Shown: positions 1 to 12,200, counted from the stretch's first letter. The stretch is 64,000 bases of DNA from Siderastrea radians (GCA_964017195.1 OZ024887.1:8744660-8808659); one strand, 5' to 3'. Made by a program: numbers and translations. The notes: generated by a model from the sequence alone, not told the origin.

Positions 1-257
1 ATCAGTTTTGCGAGCAGTGGAGAAATAGCTATAAAAAGAACCCGTTTCAGTGCACCTGATTGATGCACGAGCAGGGTAGTTGTCCGATTACAGCTATCCA
101 ATTACAAAAAGTTCAAATTGGACGGCTGTAATTGGACACCCACGTGATCACACTCCAATAACGCATTAAACAGGCGCGCGAGAAACAGATCGCAATCGAG
201 CATTTTGTTATAAATATGATTACTTTAAAAATTCAACCCATGATAATGGCAGTTTAA

Positions 258-838
258 CCCTATTCAGACCGGGATCTTGTGGGACCGGGAGGGGGCAGGG
301 GGACGGATTCCCCCCCCCCCACCTCTTAACTCCGAGAATATTAAAACTATGACAACGAAACTTAAAGGACAGATAGTACGTCCAAAAATGTTTCCATGTA
401 GGTTCGCAACCTCAGCTGATGACGTTGTATGACGTCACAATAACGCTTTGTTCTCAAACGGCGGCTATCTTGGATCCGCATCTTGGATTTCTTAAATTTT
501 CTAAAAACCTTCAGAAACCGCCAAAATTGATCAAGAAGTGATCAAAATCAATAAAGTAACACGGAAATGATCAAGAAATGTAAAATTCACTTCAAAAAAG
601 TAATGACTTTTTATTAAAAGGAGGGTAATTCAAAATTCCTCAAAAACCGCTTGTCTAAAAGTGGTTGCCATGGTAATGTCAAACTTAACATACAAGGACC
701 TACTACACCAAACTGTTCCCAGATAAATTTTATGAAACGTTAACAAGTTTGGTGGCCTTAGCTTGCTTATTAAAAAAGTTATAAACGTCCAAAGTCTGTG
801 CGGGCAGAATCCGCCCTCCTCCCCCGGTCTGAATAAGG
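258..838. mobile_element. TTAA-type MITE, family A, copy 1
   Basis: Terminal inverted repeats CCCTATTCAGACCGGG and CCCGGTCTGAATAAGG are flanked by TTAA on the left and TTAG on the right. The TTAA target and CCC start are typical of piggyBac-related elements. The interior is non-coding and matches 18521-19107 in reverse orientation (for example the 'acgtccaaagtc' and 'gacagatagtacgtcc' segments). It lies in an intron upstream of the first visible SUSD2-like exon. Confidence 0.65.
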
Positions 839-1327
839 TTAGTCTATAATTACAGGGTGTGTGTATGAGTAGAATTCACACGAGCTGCGGGATTCGGACA
901 CGACTTTTGAGATATCGTTGCAAAGGCTCTTCATTCTGAGTTATGAAATCATGGCCATTGACAGTGGGAACTGGCTATATTTTTATCCCCATAACGTATT
1001 ATTTGCAACTTAAAATTACTGGGACGATATCTTGCTCTTCCATTTTAATCTATACCTCTTTGTTATTTATGTTTGCATTAATCGGAAATAACCTTCCAGT
1101 GCGAGTCAAAGAGAATTAAGCTCTGCCAGGCTAAATTTAATTAAATAAAACAAAGATATAAGACTTGAATATAACAGTCATTTAATCCTGGAGTTCAATA
1201 CATGCTCGTTTATACGGCACTTGGAGGCCTGAATTTCTGAATGACGCTTTCTATACCTTTGCGCATGCTACGAAAAGCGGCCGTAATACTCCCCAGTCTT
1301 TTTCTGTAAGTATTGGACCCCATATAT

Positions 1328-1337
1328 AATAAATAAG

Positions 1338-1368
<31 letters not shown>

Positions 1369-1369
1369 C
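1328..1369. repeat. (AAAT)n microsatellite
   Basis: About nine AAAT units, possibly the 3' tail of an old non-LTR retroelement. Apart from this and the MITE at 258-838, I see nothing in 1-1532. Confidence 0.7.
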
Positions 1370-1532
1370 GTCGTGGAACCTTTAGGTGACCTTTAGTTTA
1401 GACAAAGTTTAGGCGACACGGCGAACAGCTTTAAGACTATCTACCCTACGAAGATGCGATCATCTGAACTAAAACGACACAGTGGCATCGCAATCACAAC
1501 TTGTCTTACTAACCAAACTTTCTCCACTTCAG

Positions 1533-1658
1533 GAAAAACAAGCGGACTCCTTGGTTTCTGGAACGATAACAGTGATGAAGAGTACCTGTTACCTAATGGC
1601 GAATTTCTAAGCACAGACTTGTCCATGTTCCAAGTACATCATCACTTTGGTCAACAAT
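1533..1658 (+). CDS. Exon: C-terminal part of VWD domain
   Basis: The acceptor is a pyrimidine-rich tract ending TTCAG and the donor is GTAAGTG. The frame enters and leaves in phase 1. The peptide GLLGFWNDNSDEEYLLPNG is the typical 'nascent' VWD motif of MUC4/SUSD2-type domains. It is the first exon of this gene visible in the window. Confidence 0.75.
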
Positions 1659-2883
1659 GTAAGTGAACACTTCTTTACACAATATATCTAAAGGCCTGAT
1701 GTTTTCTTTCTTTCGTTCTTTCTTTTTTCTTCAGTTCAGTAGTAAAACATTTAGAACACGTTAACTCTAGAAAAGAAAAGAAAGAAAGTGAGAGGAAGGG
1801 AAGAGAGGGAGGGAGGGGGGATGGGGTCAAAAATTTTGAAGACATTGAAAGAAAGAAATTAGATTTAAAGGTGACTTAAAATTAGAGTTTTGAAGTTAAT
1901 TGATGGACACCAAGATAGTCCTTTAACAACCCGTGTGGTGTGTGCAAAACGTTTATCACTTTCTTTTTACTTTAGGTGAGGGAGGCTGAGCTGATTCGCC
2001 TCACCCCACTCCACCTTTAAAATACAAAGAAATTCACTGCAACGTCACCGAAAAATATCCTCCGTCGCTAAGTAAGGGGCACAGTTTATAGCTGGGTGCA
2101 ATTCCACGTAGAGACGGGGGACACTTAAACAAAGCTACTAACATCTTGCAACAGGTCAATGAAATGTATTGTGGTGTGGTGAGACTAGTAGCACCACATC
2201 AACAAGGTCTCAAGTATTAGACTGGACACCTTTAACACATACTCTAATCACGTTAACATGTAAGCTTGCACGCTTTAAAAATATCGCTTCAGGTTTTATT
2301 TTCTCCTTTTTGTATATATAGGTCATAATGAAAACCCTGCGCAAGCGCTAAAACAAGTTATCGTCTGCGATATATCAATGAGAACAATATAACATTGTTG
2401 TTCTCGTCTTTTTCCTTGTTATTTGTTTCATTGTTCATTTTCTACTTATAGGGGCTACAAGAGAAAGCGATTCGCTGTTTACCTATGGCCCTGGAGAAAA
2501 TCATACTGCCTTTTTTGATACTGCTTTTGTCCCAATGTTCATGGAAGGCTATGATCCTGTCATCGCTAAGATGAACGCTAGTGTAAGAGAAATGGCTCTT
2601 ATCACATGCGAGCAGTCATTCCAGTGCATATTTGATATCGCGGTAACTGGGAGAGTGGATATTGGCCAAGCTACTGAAGATTTTCAGAAATGGTTACTTC
2701 AAATGAAACGGGACCTCCATGATGAGGGTGAGACATGACACTAATTCTTGCTTGCAATAATAATTGTTTGTTTGTTTTAATTATTTCTTTTTATTGCTAA
2801 TATTTTTTCATACTTTCGTTTTTATTTATACGTGTTCCCTGAAAGTCGCACATATAGTGACTTTCGACATTATTATTATTATT

Positions 2884-2917
<34 letters not shown>

Positions 2918-5900
2918 CTATTTATTTATTTATTTTTTTTATTCATTCATTCATTTATTTATTTATTTATTTATTTATGTAATGTATTACCAGGGAGGCA
3001 TTGTTTAGCTAGCTGGACTATCGTGTGGACTTCCCATCAGAAGATCAGAGGTTGATGGTTCATCGTGTAGCGTGATTTTTTTTCTCCACATTGCCTCTCC
3101 AGGGTGCTATTCCATCCTATTAACGGGAGAGTAGTATTCCCTTTCCCTATTTAAGCTCCGGGTTGCAGTTGTGCGCCAGAGCGCTCGCCGAGGTAAACTC
3201 TTTACACTGCGCGCGTCACGCTACTGTGGACTTCAACCAAACGCTTTCACGTAAGCTTGTCCTTTTGTTAATTCCACCAAAATTACCACACGAATCGTTA
3301 TCTTGGAATAAGTCGCAAAAGCACAAACGAAAATTGAGATTTTTGTAGATTTTTGGGCTCCTGCTAAAGCGGAACAGGTCAAAGGGTAGATGCATTTACG
3401 AAACTTTGGTAGTTTGTTGTTTAGCTCAAACAAAAAGTTGCAAGTATTCAACAAAGGCTTTCTGTTTTAATCAGGATGTAGTGCAGTTTTGAACCTTGAA
3501 GGAGGATCCGTGCAGACTAATGTCGCCAGTGACGTCATAACACATCACTTTAGATGTAACCAGGATTACGTTATGATTGGAAAGAGCAGAATTTCGTGTC
3601 GTGGTGGGGTCTGGGATGGCTCAAGACCAAGGTGCTATAGATGTAAGTGGAATAATTATCTCAATTGCAGAAGACGACTTTAACTAATATAAAACAGCAG
3701 CGTTGCTGTCGCCGTTACCACATTTGAATTTTCGATAGAAAACCTTCTGAAGCCCAATTGTGCAATACCGCTGCATGATGAAAAACAAAAGTCGCGAGAA
3801 TGGAAAAACTGGTTTCCAAAAGTGAAATCCTTGATATTTACAATAATTCTTCAAACTTGTACCATAATGGATTTGGGGACGCTAGGGAACAGAATATGCC
3901 TGTCCATATTACATTGGGGCGGCGATGACGGGATATAAAGCGCAGGCCCTGTTTTCTCACTGGCCGCCTGCTCCACGTGTGACTTGATATTTACCAGTTA
4001 CACTATAAAAATTTGAAAAATTACTTTTTTCTTTTAACTATAGCAGCAACTGTGCAGTGCAAGTCTTTGGATATTTCGATTTTTAACGGAAAGTTTCATG
4101 GACAAGGAAACAAGCCTGGAAATCGATACACATTCAAGTGCGACTTACCTTTTGAGCTCTTTGGAAATGATGAAATATTCTGCGGTAAAGATGGCTTATG
4201 GAGTGGAACAGTGCCTTTCTGCCAAAGAAGTGAGTAACAATGAAGCAGTTATCATCTATAACAAGGGAGATATGCATGTTAAAACGTAATTTAACTTGTC
4301 ACGATTCAGTTTTCAAATTCACATTAAATTAAACTTAAGGCAAAAACTGTTTACAAATATATTTGGCAAATTGTTTAGACGAAGTCAGTTAGGCAGTGTT
4401 TAACAAATCTGCACTCCAAACCAATTTCCGTCTAGTAAACTCCAATATTTAAATGTTGTCAGGTTAAATGAACGTGAACAGTGACAACAAGGCACAAGAC
4501 ACAAACTGGAAAAACTTTTGTCTTCCTAAATTCTGACCCTCTCGCTTATAAAACATTTAGTCTGGGTCCAGTCTAAGTAAAAAAAAATAATAACTGGGCC
4601 ATTTCGCTTTAGCATGAATATCTATTTTAAGAACGTCACAACCACGTGCTTGACGTCACAAAGCAGCCATTTTGGAGCCGCCATCTTGAATCCCGAGCAT
4701 GCAGGCACAGTTACTACATCTACACGTGTAAGAGTATGAACGTATAACCTGCATAACAGCCGTTTATTTAGCAGAACATGATTATTATATTTACACCAGG
4801 AGATGAGAAATCGTGGCATTTCTTCCTACAACTCGAGCCCCTCGGTACCATCACATACGTTTTCTAGATTCTGTTTTCTTCGTTCTGCCTCCTCTATCTC
4901 TTGGTAGTATTCTCTAAGCCGATTTCAATCGGCAAGCGGCTTGTCTGTGTAAGGACCTTCTGGTTCTGAATGGTCTTCCTTCTCGTTTCCGAGTTCTGTT
5001 TCGCTTTAATATTTACACAGGGAGATGAGAAATCATCGCATTTCTTGTTATGTCTCGAGCGCTTCGGCACCATCAAATAGGTTTTCTAGCGTGTGATTTG
5101 TTCGTTCTTCCTCCTTTGTCTCTTGATAGTATTTTTTATAGTAGTTATCATATATTCATATTTATATTCACACTGTAAAGTAGGTCACATTTCAGCCGGC
5201 CCGAGGGCTGCAATGATTTTACTTCTTAATAAAGCTATCTATCTAAAGCTATCTATCTATTCATGGGCAAGCGGCTTAACATGTAAGGATCTTCTGGTTC
5301 TGAATAGTTTCTTTTTCGATCTCGAGTTCTGTTTCGCTTTCAACTTCAGAAGTTGGCGATTCGCATTCGATGGACTCTAAAAGATCCAAGTCACTGCCCA
5401 GATTACTTGTGACATCAGCAGTTTCAGATAATTTCGTGCTTAATTTGGCGGAATAAAGAAAAATAAAATGTATTAAGTCTCCGCAATGCCGCCCACGTAG
5501 TTTGTTTTGGCATCGACTCCGTTCCTGGTATGACGTCACAACGTGACTATGCCCAGTTCTCCCTTTGCGCGGTTTTCGACATGACCGGAAGTAAAATTCA
5601 CGTTTTTAAACGGCAAAAGCGCGGGGAAGGAAAATCGAAATCGAAAAATAGTTTTTGATATTCACTGTATCAGGATGCCATTTAGATTCGTTCAGGCAAA
5701 TAAAAAAAATCTGTCATATACACTTTAAGAACATTGCTAGAAAGCCATACATAGAGTCTTTTTTTAATACATTTTTTGAATATATTTTTCAGATATATTT
5801 TGGTACGATAAATATTTTGTACGAGAGTAGTCATGCTGGGAATCCGAAATTTCTTATCAGCGCCGCCTGGGAGCAAGGGAATTTTCCGATAGCTAGAAGT

Positions 5901-8335
5901 GTCTGTCACCATCGTTGACCTATGGGTAGCACAAAAGTTATGCTTAAGCTGAAAGCCTGGCAAGTTTTATGAACAGTTTTTAACTTGTATGAAAATTTGA
6001 ACATTCCTCAATTGCATTCCTCATTCCTCATTACAGAAAACTGCTCCCAGGTGACAATAAGGAACGCTCAAGTACACGCTAGTAATGACAGTCAACTCTT
6101 CGTCAGCTGTAATGAGGGATACACTCTCGTTGGCTCAAGTAAACTTGGCTGCTTAAATAACGGATTACTGAATGGGTCGTTACCATCTTGCGTCAGAGGT
6201 ACAGCAATATATCCTTTTAAATACTCATCTGTTTTTGTTACGAGATTGTTTCAGGAGCAAGGCGTTTCAGTGTAGACAGAACGCAGGGTCAATCAGAGTG
6301 CATTGTAAACACTATCCACTGGTGTGGTAGACACTAATTAAACAAAAAAGTTCTACTGTCGAAGGCACTATCGTGTGATAGATTGCCCGAGAAAATTTGA
6401 TGTTCACAAAAAAATATTACCGAGAGAATTTAGTTCGAGGGCTTATAAGAAGTTTGAACATCAAATTTCCGAGGAAACCTATGACACATAGGGCCCGAAA
6501 TAGAAGGACTCTATTGTTTTTATTATACAACGCTAAATTTTGAGCAAAAATTGCCAAAAACGGGCACTATGCGCTGATAGGCACCGGTGAGGAGAGACAC
6601 GTGAAGAGAGTCACGTGATCAATTTCGACTAATGGGAACACGCCAAAATTTAGCGTTATATTAAAATCATCTTTAATATATACCAAACAAGTGGACAGTG
6701 TTTTTCTCGCGCTCTGATTGGCTACTCAAACTCGGGATAGTATCTGCTATTCACCTCCCGGCATTTCTCTTTATTATTCAACAAATTGTCACTATGCCCA
6801 TATATGGTAAGGAAGCCCTCAATATCTGTCATCCTACATGACAGATATCCTGCGATATACGTAAATGACCATATTTGGAAGTGCACTGCAGATTTTCTTT
6901 CATTGCTTGTTTGGCGGCCATTTTGAAAAGCGAGGCAGTTTTAGCAGTGTTCTCCATAAATTTTAACTCTCTGGAAGAAACTTTCCACGATTAAATGCTC
7001 TCAAAAAGTCAACAAGTATTTGCTTCAGCTCACAAAGATATCCAGAGGTTGACTTGGAATTTTCATAGTGAGAACTCAATCAAGAAAATGCTATTGCGAG
7101 CGAAGCAGCACACTTGCTCACGGAAAGTTGTAAAGACGAAAGTTGAAAAGATTTTAATTCACAGAAAGAGGACTTATTCTCGGTAAGGTAGCAATATTTT
7201 TTTTCCTTTGTCTTGTCAATTCCAAACATGAGTTTGTAATTAAGGCCTTTTTAAGTGAACGGTAGTAAACTTCGATTTCTTGAAGTTCTGTTTCGATTTT
7301 TATTAAGCTTATGTGTTGCTAGCTTTTAGCGTTTTTATCATAGAGCCGTAGTTTTTCTCGTTCTGAAAATGGTAGGCGATGGGAATTTGTTGAATAATAA
7401 AACAGTTATCCTGCTCAATCTTGCGGAATATCCCCTGATTTAGCCAACTCGGCCTACGGCCTCGTCGGCTAAGTATCAGGTGATATTCCGCGCGATTTCG
7501 CAGGATAATTGTTAATTATTTCGCAAGCGAGTTTTCCCGCATTTCTCAGAAAAAAGGAGTTATTTGGTGCTGGCTATCCACTGGTTTGTATATACTAAAA
7601 CAATTATTCACCTCAGCGTCGGTGAAGAGTGGTAGATGTGATAGTTACCTCGCCGGTTCCAGGGGCCCGTTTCTCGAAACTCCCGATAACTTTTCGGTCC
7701 CGAAAACTATTTTAGGTGCACAATATTCTCCAATAGCTATACAATTTTTATTGATTTTGAAAGCTAAATTTTAATCTTTATTATTTCGTGAAGCATATCG
7801 CTAAGTTTGCGCCAATAATTATCATTAGCTGATAAATAAATGAGCTCGAAAAAATACTTACCGGGCCCGGAAAGTTATCGGGAGTTTCGAGAAACGGGCC
7901 CCAGGCTCGGTAAGTATCCACCACTATTCAGCTCCACTTCGGTGAATAATTGTTAAGTAATTTGAAGTTTGCATTTTGTTGTTTGCTCTCTCTTAAAACC
8001 GTTGGTTTCTTTATCCTGAAGTGGATTTTTTTGGTTACCCGCAATGTTTTCCTACTAACAAAAAAAATCTTTAGCAAAAAATATCTGTATTTCTCTTGCA
8101 AGTAAAACAGCATTCTCTTTATTCTTTTAAAGAACAATCCAGGACGGCTATGTTACGTCAGACAAAGATTATCCCTGTAGTCATAATCGGAGTGGTGGTG
8201 TTCATCGTTGCCTTAATTATAGTTCTCGTCACGACATGCCTGATTTGCAAACACCGCAGACGAAAAGCCGCTAAGCCAACAAAGGCTGAGACACCAAGAA
8301 CAAGAAAAGACCAGGAAGAGGGGGTAGAAGTTTAA
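1533..8335 (+). CDS. SUSD2/MUC4-like membrane protein, 3' six exons (5' end outside window)
   Basis: Six exons join in one frame: 1533-1658, 2452-2727, 3475-3642, 4047-4229, 6037-6198 and 8133-8335. Every internal junction is phase 1, and all donors read GTAAGT, GTGAG or GTACAG. In order they encode the C-terminal part of a VWD domain (GLLGFWNDN), the conserved block that follows VWD in SUSD2 and mucin-4 (ESLFTY-like, then FDIAVTGR), three sushi/CCP domains with four cysteines each, a single hydrophobic helix (IIPVVIIGVVVFIVALIIVL) and a basic cytoplasmic tail (KHRRRKAAK). Known SUSD2 is a type I surface protein with AMOP, VWD and one sushi domain, so three sushi domains is a difference. The likely role is cell-surface adhesion or complement-like recognition, which is inferred. 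The gene is tail to tail with the minus-strand MACPF gene. No start codon lies in the window. Confidence 0.82.
1769..1830. repeat. Polypurine tract in intron
   Basis: A nearly pure A/G run (GAAAGAAAG to GGGAGGGAGG) preceded at 1703-1735 by a polypyrimidine run. The pair could form a hairpin. The rest of the intron 1659-2451 shows nothing. Confidence 0.5.
2452..2727 (+). CDS. Exon: post-VWD conserved segment
   Basis: The acceptor is CTTATAG and the donor GTGAGA. The split codon with the previous exon makes Trp. The exon encodes SLFTYGPGENH, followed by a two-cysteine block ending CIFDIAVTGRVDIGQ, as in the region between VWD and sushi of SUSD2 and mucin-4. There are 91 whole codons and phase 1 on both sides. 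Confidence 0.78.
2866..2980. repeat. Compound microsatellite (ATT)n(ATC)n(ATTT)n
   Basis: Runs of ATT, then CAT, then TTTA/TTCA units in the intron 2728-3474. A reading frame through it yields a poly-Ile artefact. Confidence 0.8.
3475..3642 (+). CDS. Exon: sushi (CCP) domain 1
   Basis: This single-exon sushi domain has four cysteines and the conserved Trp before the last cysteine (GGVWDGSRPRC). The acceptor is TTTTAATCAG and the donor GTAAGTGG. Phase 1-1 is the usual shuffling phase for sushi exons. Confidence 0.85.
4047..4229 (+). CDS. Exon: sushi (CCP) domain 2
   Basis: A second one-exon sushi domain, with the four-cysteine pattern and DGLWSGTVPFC at its end. The acceptor is ACTATAGCAG and the donor GTGAGT, phase 1-1. 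A methionine-started reading frame runs upstream of the acceptor, but that part is the pyrimidine-rich intron end. Confidence 0.82.
4793..5340 (-). pseudogene. Two tandem decayed fragments of a multicopy ORF, second one interrupted
   Basis: Two units of about 225 bases share the minus-strand coding-like peptide (unit 1: LREYYQEIEEAERRKQNLEN, then a DGTEGLEL end; unit 2: KYYQETKEEERTNHTLENLF, then DGAEALET). Each has an acidic SEPE-type segment upstream and frame breaks. The pattern recalls the N-terminal part of multicopy cnidarian proteins that carry a P2X7-like Cys-rich domain; that match is from memory and weak. Unit 2 is split by 5140-5265. They lie inside the sushi 2 to sushi 3 intron (4230-6036). 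Confidence 0.35.
5140..5265 (+). mobile_element. 3' fragment of a non-LTR retroelement
   Basis: Sequence absent from the first tandem unit. It ends in a polyadenylation-like TTAATAAAG followed by (CTAT)n, like the short 3' repeats of CR1/L2-type elements. Only the 3' end is present. Confidence 0.35.
6037..6198 (+). CDS. Exon: sushi (CCP) domain 3
   Basis: A third one-exon sushi domain with four cysteines. The usual Trp near the end is replaced by Leu (NNGLLNGSLPSC), so it is the most diverged of the three. The acceptor is CATTACAG and the donor GTACAG, phase 1-1. Confidence 0.78.
6530..6655. repeat. Inverted repeat (CAACGCTAAATTTTG / CAAAATTTAGCGTT)
   Basis: About 15-base arms are separated by roughly 95 bases, inside the last intron of the SUSD2-like gene. 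Possibly a small MITE. Confidence 0.4.
7400..7520. mobile_element. Short palindromic MITE
   Basis: Imperfect arms ACAGTTATCCTGC...GCGGAATATC and GATATTCCGCGC...GCAGGATAATTGT surround a GC-rich hairpin (CTCGGCCTACGGCCTCG). Confidence 0.45.
7600..7955. mobile_element. MITE hosting a second MITE
   Basis: The outer arms ACAATTATTCACC and GGTGAATAATTGT enclose the 241-bp element at 7662-7902. The surrounding halves also pair (GGTAGATG / CATC-like). Intron 6199-8132 is largely made of such elements. Confidence 0.45.
7662..7902. mobile_element. 241-bp MITE with long near-perfect TIRs
   Basis: The ends GGGGCCCGTTTCTCGAAACT... and ...AGTTTCGAGAAACGGGCCCC pair over about 33 bases with one gap. There is no coding capacity. 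Confidence 0.6.
8133..8335 (+). CDS. Last exon: transmembrane helix and cytoplasmic tail
   Basis: The acceptor is CTTTTAAAG. The exon encodes a short juxtamembrane stretch, about 23 hydrophobic residues, the stop-transfer sequence KHRRRK and a Lys/Glu-rich tail of about 25 residues, then TAA at 8333-8335. The order predicts a type I membrane protein with the sushi domains outside. Confidence 0.78.
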
Positions 8336-8601
8336 TGGTTTGGATTGCCAAGCTACTTTCTGGTAAATAGAGCTCTAATGTCCACTCAGGCTTGACTCTC
8401 TTTTTAAGTAAGTTGAAAAATACCGAAATGAGTGCGCATGCCGTTACTGCCATTATAACTTTGCAGCAGTGCGACCTGTCGTTTTTACGTTGGGTTACAG
8501 TTTCATATTACCGGGGTACTGTAGCTACCATCCTCATAACCTGCAGTGTACAACACTGAACTATTATTAAAAGTGTTCCTCTCTGAAACGTTTTACACTT
8601 T

Positions 8602-8607
8602 AATAAA
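8602..8607 (+). promoter_or_regulatory. Polyadenylation signal of the SUSD2-like gene
   Basis: AATAAA lies 267 bases after the stop codon, the first good match on this strand. It gives a 3' UTR of roughly 290 bases. Confidence 0.5.
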
Positions 8608-8791
8608 GATGCTGTAGATCTTGAAAGGTGTTGAAAGTATAGAATCCCGAAGAAAACTTCTCGCGCATAGACAGCTATACATATACACTCGTGCCACGTA
8701 GGCCATTTGCACGTGCTAACGTGCAATCACTAATAATATATGATAACTACCGGCACATCTTCCCTTGAAAAAATAAAATAAATAAAGTAAG

Positions 8792-9217
8792 GGGGTGTTT
8801 ACGTGATACCGGGGTGACTTTCGTACCGGCGCGAGTTCACCCCGGTTCCCTCTTGAGGCTCTGTATTCGTTTACATGATACCACTAGAAAATGTCATACA
8901 GGAAGGAGTCAAAACGGCGCGAGTTCACCCAGTTGCTGTACCGCAGCGAGAATTTCATTCCGGTAAGAAATCTCGCAACAGTATCTGTAAACGAAGAACA
9001 ACCATTCGTTTCGGTAAGAACTCAGCTTCCCTGTGGACTGGAACGGGTAGCGCATGCGTAGGATGCCATGTTTGCGATTTTGATTCACACATGTATTTAA
9101 TCAACGTAATTAAACCGCGATGTGAAATCAGTCATCATGTAAACGCGATACGAAAATCAAGTAGTTGCCGCGGTATGGAACTCTCGCCGGTGCGAGTTTT
9201 CTCATGTAAAAACCGCC
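8792..9217. mobile_element. MITE with GGTGTTTAC...GTAAAAACCGCC ends
   Basis: The left end GGGGGTGTTTACGTGATACC and the right end (TCATGTAAAAACCGCC) are diverged inverted repeats. An inner pair, CCGGCGCGAGTTC / GAACTCTCGCCGG, strengthens the hairpin. The 116-residue reading frame inside has no recognisable domain. Confidence 0.5.
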
Positions 9218-12200
9218 TAATATGAAAAAAAGAATAACGTCCCATCTCCCCTTGACAACAAAACAAAAAGGCAACTAAAAAAATAAAAATAAACAAAAAA
9301 AACATTTTCGTAAAGTCGTATCAATTTCGGGTAACAAGCCTGTCATTAACTTTTGCGCAACGCCAACCCAGAATCTTATTTGCTGCCTCCGCGTTGCGCT
9401 GGAGTCGTCCCATGTAACATACATCAAACAAGTAAATATCGGTCTGTGGGGATGTAAAGTGCATCGCAGATTAAATGCGCCGGTCGGGCAAATCGACTTC
9501 ACCAAGTTCGAAGTGCAGTGTTACGCGAGACAATTTTTCAAAAACCGCAACGTCGTTTCGAGAAAAGTTAAGAGCGAACTTGCCCCTTTGCAACGAAATA
9601 ACGCGTTGCGAGTTGCAGGAAAAGTATAATGGTCTAACTTTCTCGTGGGGGCGCTTTAAAGAAAACCTATAGCTAATACGTGAGCGGGCTCTGATGTTGT
9701 GCGTGCGATCCAAAAAATTGGCATGGTTGAAATATTAGCTGTTTACGCTCAATCAGACATTTCGAAACTTCTGTACGCTAATCATCAGTTTTGCATCAGT
9801 CTTAATTTAAAAATTACCTCTCGAGATATCTTGTTGAACGTTTTCACCATTTTCTGCGAGTGAAATTTTCAAAATAAATAAACCTTAACCTTAACTTCTT
9901 GTGCTACAAAAAGTTTATAGTATGCCAGGTCGGGTTTCTGCTGTTAATTTTTTTAGCTTTCTTTTTTTTTTAACGATTGTGCAAGAATTGCAAAAAATTG
10001 TCATTAGACAAAAAATCCTAGCACGCACAGTCGTGTGATTTGTGCAATATACATAATATACAACAAATGACCAACGTGATAGTTACGCACTGTTGAGTTA
10101 ATATACACTTAGCAGGTTCGTTAAGCACTCAAAAAGCTATCTACAGACACTCAGGATGATTTGACGCTTGCATCCATAACTCAATAGCGCAAACTGAGCG
10201 TTTACCATTGGTAGCTGTTGGAAGAAAACAAACAGCCATTCACAGCAACACACGTTTATTGATACTTCGTATGATTTAGTTAGCAGTTTAAAAAGCCATG
10301 GTACGTAAACGACACTGCATATCTCTTGCGTGTTCCTTTTTTTTTTGTTCACATCGATTAAACAAAACAATTCATAACAACACACGTCGTCATAAACTGT
10401 GCATGCCATTATCGTGACATATTGTGATTAATTTATACGCGCTCTCATTAAGGAAAAAATATCACAGCGCAGCATCAGCTGACGGGTATCTGCCGTTCTT
10501 CCCCATCTAATTTGATATCACTCGCCTGATTTTGTCCACAAGACCAGAACAAACAATCATAGTCAGGTTTTTAGGTCTAAACTTTTATCCATTCACAGGG
10601 TTATACAATTGTCAGTAGACAAAACCCTCGAACTAGTTTACGTCACTCATTTCCCGCCACTGGCATTTTTCTATTCACCACGATAACGCACATTGTAGAA
10701 ATTAATCGAAGAGTATAAGTAGTAAATAAGAAAACCACTTGCTGGCCAAATGGCGTATTGGAGAATAATTCCCTTTGTTGAAAGGTTGTCCTCAAAACTG
10801 CGCAACTATTTGTTTTTGTGTTTGTTTTTTTAGGGGGGTGATATCCTCTCTTCCTAGGGCATTGGCCTCCAATATGCCATCCACCTGAAGGGTTTTATCA
10901 GCTAAAATATTGTAGTTACTATAAACCTGGATAAGAGTAATATATTTAACTAAATTCTACTGAGTTGTTTCTTTTGCCGTACTGAATTCAGCAAAACCCT
11001 AATGCTGTCTTCTTTTGTGAACGGATACAAACTATTAACAACAATAAGCAATGAACTAATTAGCTATTGAGCATCTAAGAAAAGCAATAATACTTTTCGT
11101 CTTATCATATATACGTGTTGCTCATTCATCTAGGACAATTCCAAGTACTCAAAATACTCGAAAGCTCAACGTTAGCTGGTTAAGACGGGGTTTTTTTGCG
11201 TGTTTAGGCAGCTGGATTTAATTTTTTCCTGGATTTAGTTGGGTTATTTTTCATTTGGGCAGGTAAAAAAAAAAGGAAAAAAAGTCACACGTTTCTTACA
11301 TAAGCCAAGAGTGAGAAGAACCCGGTAACGAGTTTTAAAAGAGGCGTAGGGAACATGCGCATTGTGTTATTCAGCGCTGTCGAATAGTAATACAAGCTTG
11401 GAACATATGTTACATATGCTCTCTTGGGACGTACTCCGTTTTGAGAGTAAAAAAATAGTATTTCGCTCATTCTTCTCCGGATTGCAATTGAAAAGAAATA
11501 AGAAAAATGTGGTTCACTCAGAGAAACGGAGTTGCGATAATTTGGTAAAGCTGTTGGTTAAATCTGATTGGGCAAAATTTGACTCTCCGGGCGATGCTTT
11601 CTTTCTACTAGCGGGTAACTGCAACTGCGTTCTTTTGGGATTTCCAAACTCCGTTATCCTGTTAATATTCCCTCACTGACAGGAGTAATTATGATTCTCT
11701 TTAAATCGTTTACATTCCCATTGTTAACAGTGCATAATAATAAACAGGATAGTCAGGGTGGTACTTTTGTCAATAAGGTCATGATAACGAAAATTAAAAT
11801 TCGATAATTAGACTAAACAAACTATGTAATAAACATTCAAACCTAAAACAGACTAAACAGCTTATACAAAATCTTTGCTTCTATTTGCGATTTCCCTGGG
11901 AAAAAGAAAGATCGTAGAGTCAAACTTTGTTTCTTAAGCAGAGTTAAAAAACAGTTTTACCATAAGGGCTTGGACAGCTGAATCGAATTGAAACCTTTGC
12001 CTTGTTAACAAAAGTGTTCAAAAGGGTTGGCAATTGGATAATGAAACATCTACTTTGACCATAAAGAGAAACAAATTATTTAAAAAGGAACCCATAAAAT
12101 TTTTCAAAAAAATCAGAGGAGAGGTTATTTGCTAGCTACATTTTATAATTTATCCCGCCTCTTACGTCAAAATTGATTATCTGCTGGTTTAAAAACTAAA

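Noticed and set aside
2764..2982. 72-residue open frame with poly-Ile
   Set aside because: It is a translated microsatellite in an intron.
11362..11679. 105-residue plus-strand frame
   Set aside because: No domain, no splice or start context, and biased AT-rich composition like flanking intergenic DNA.
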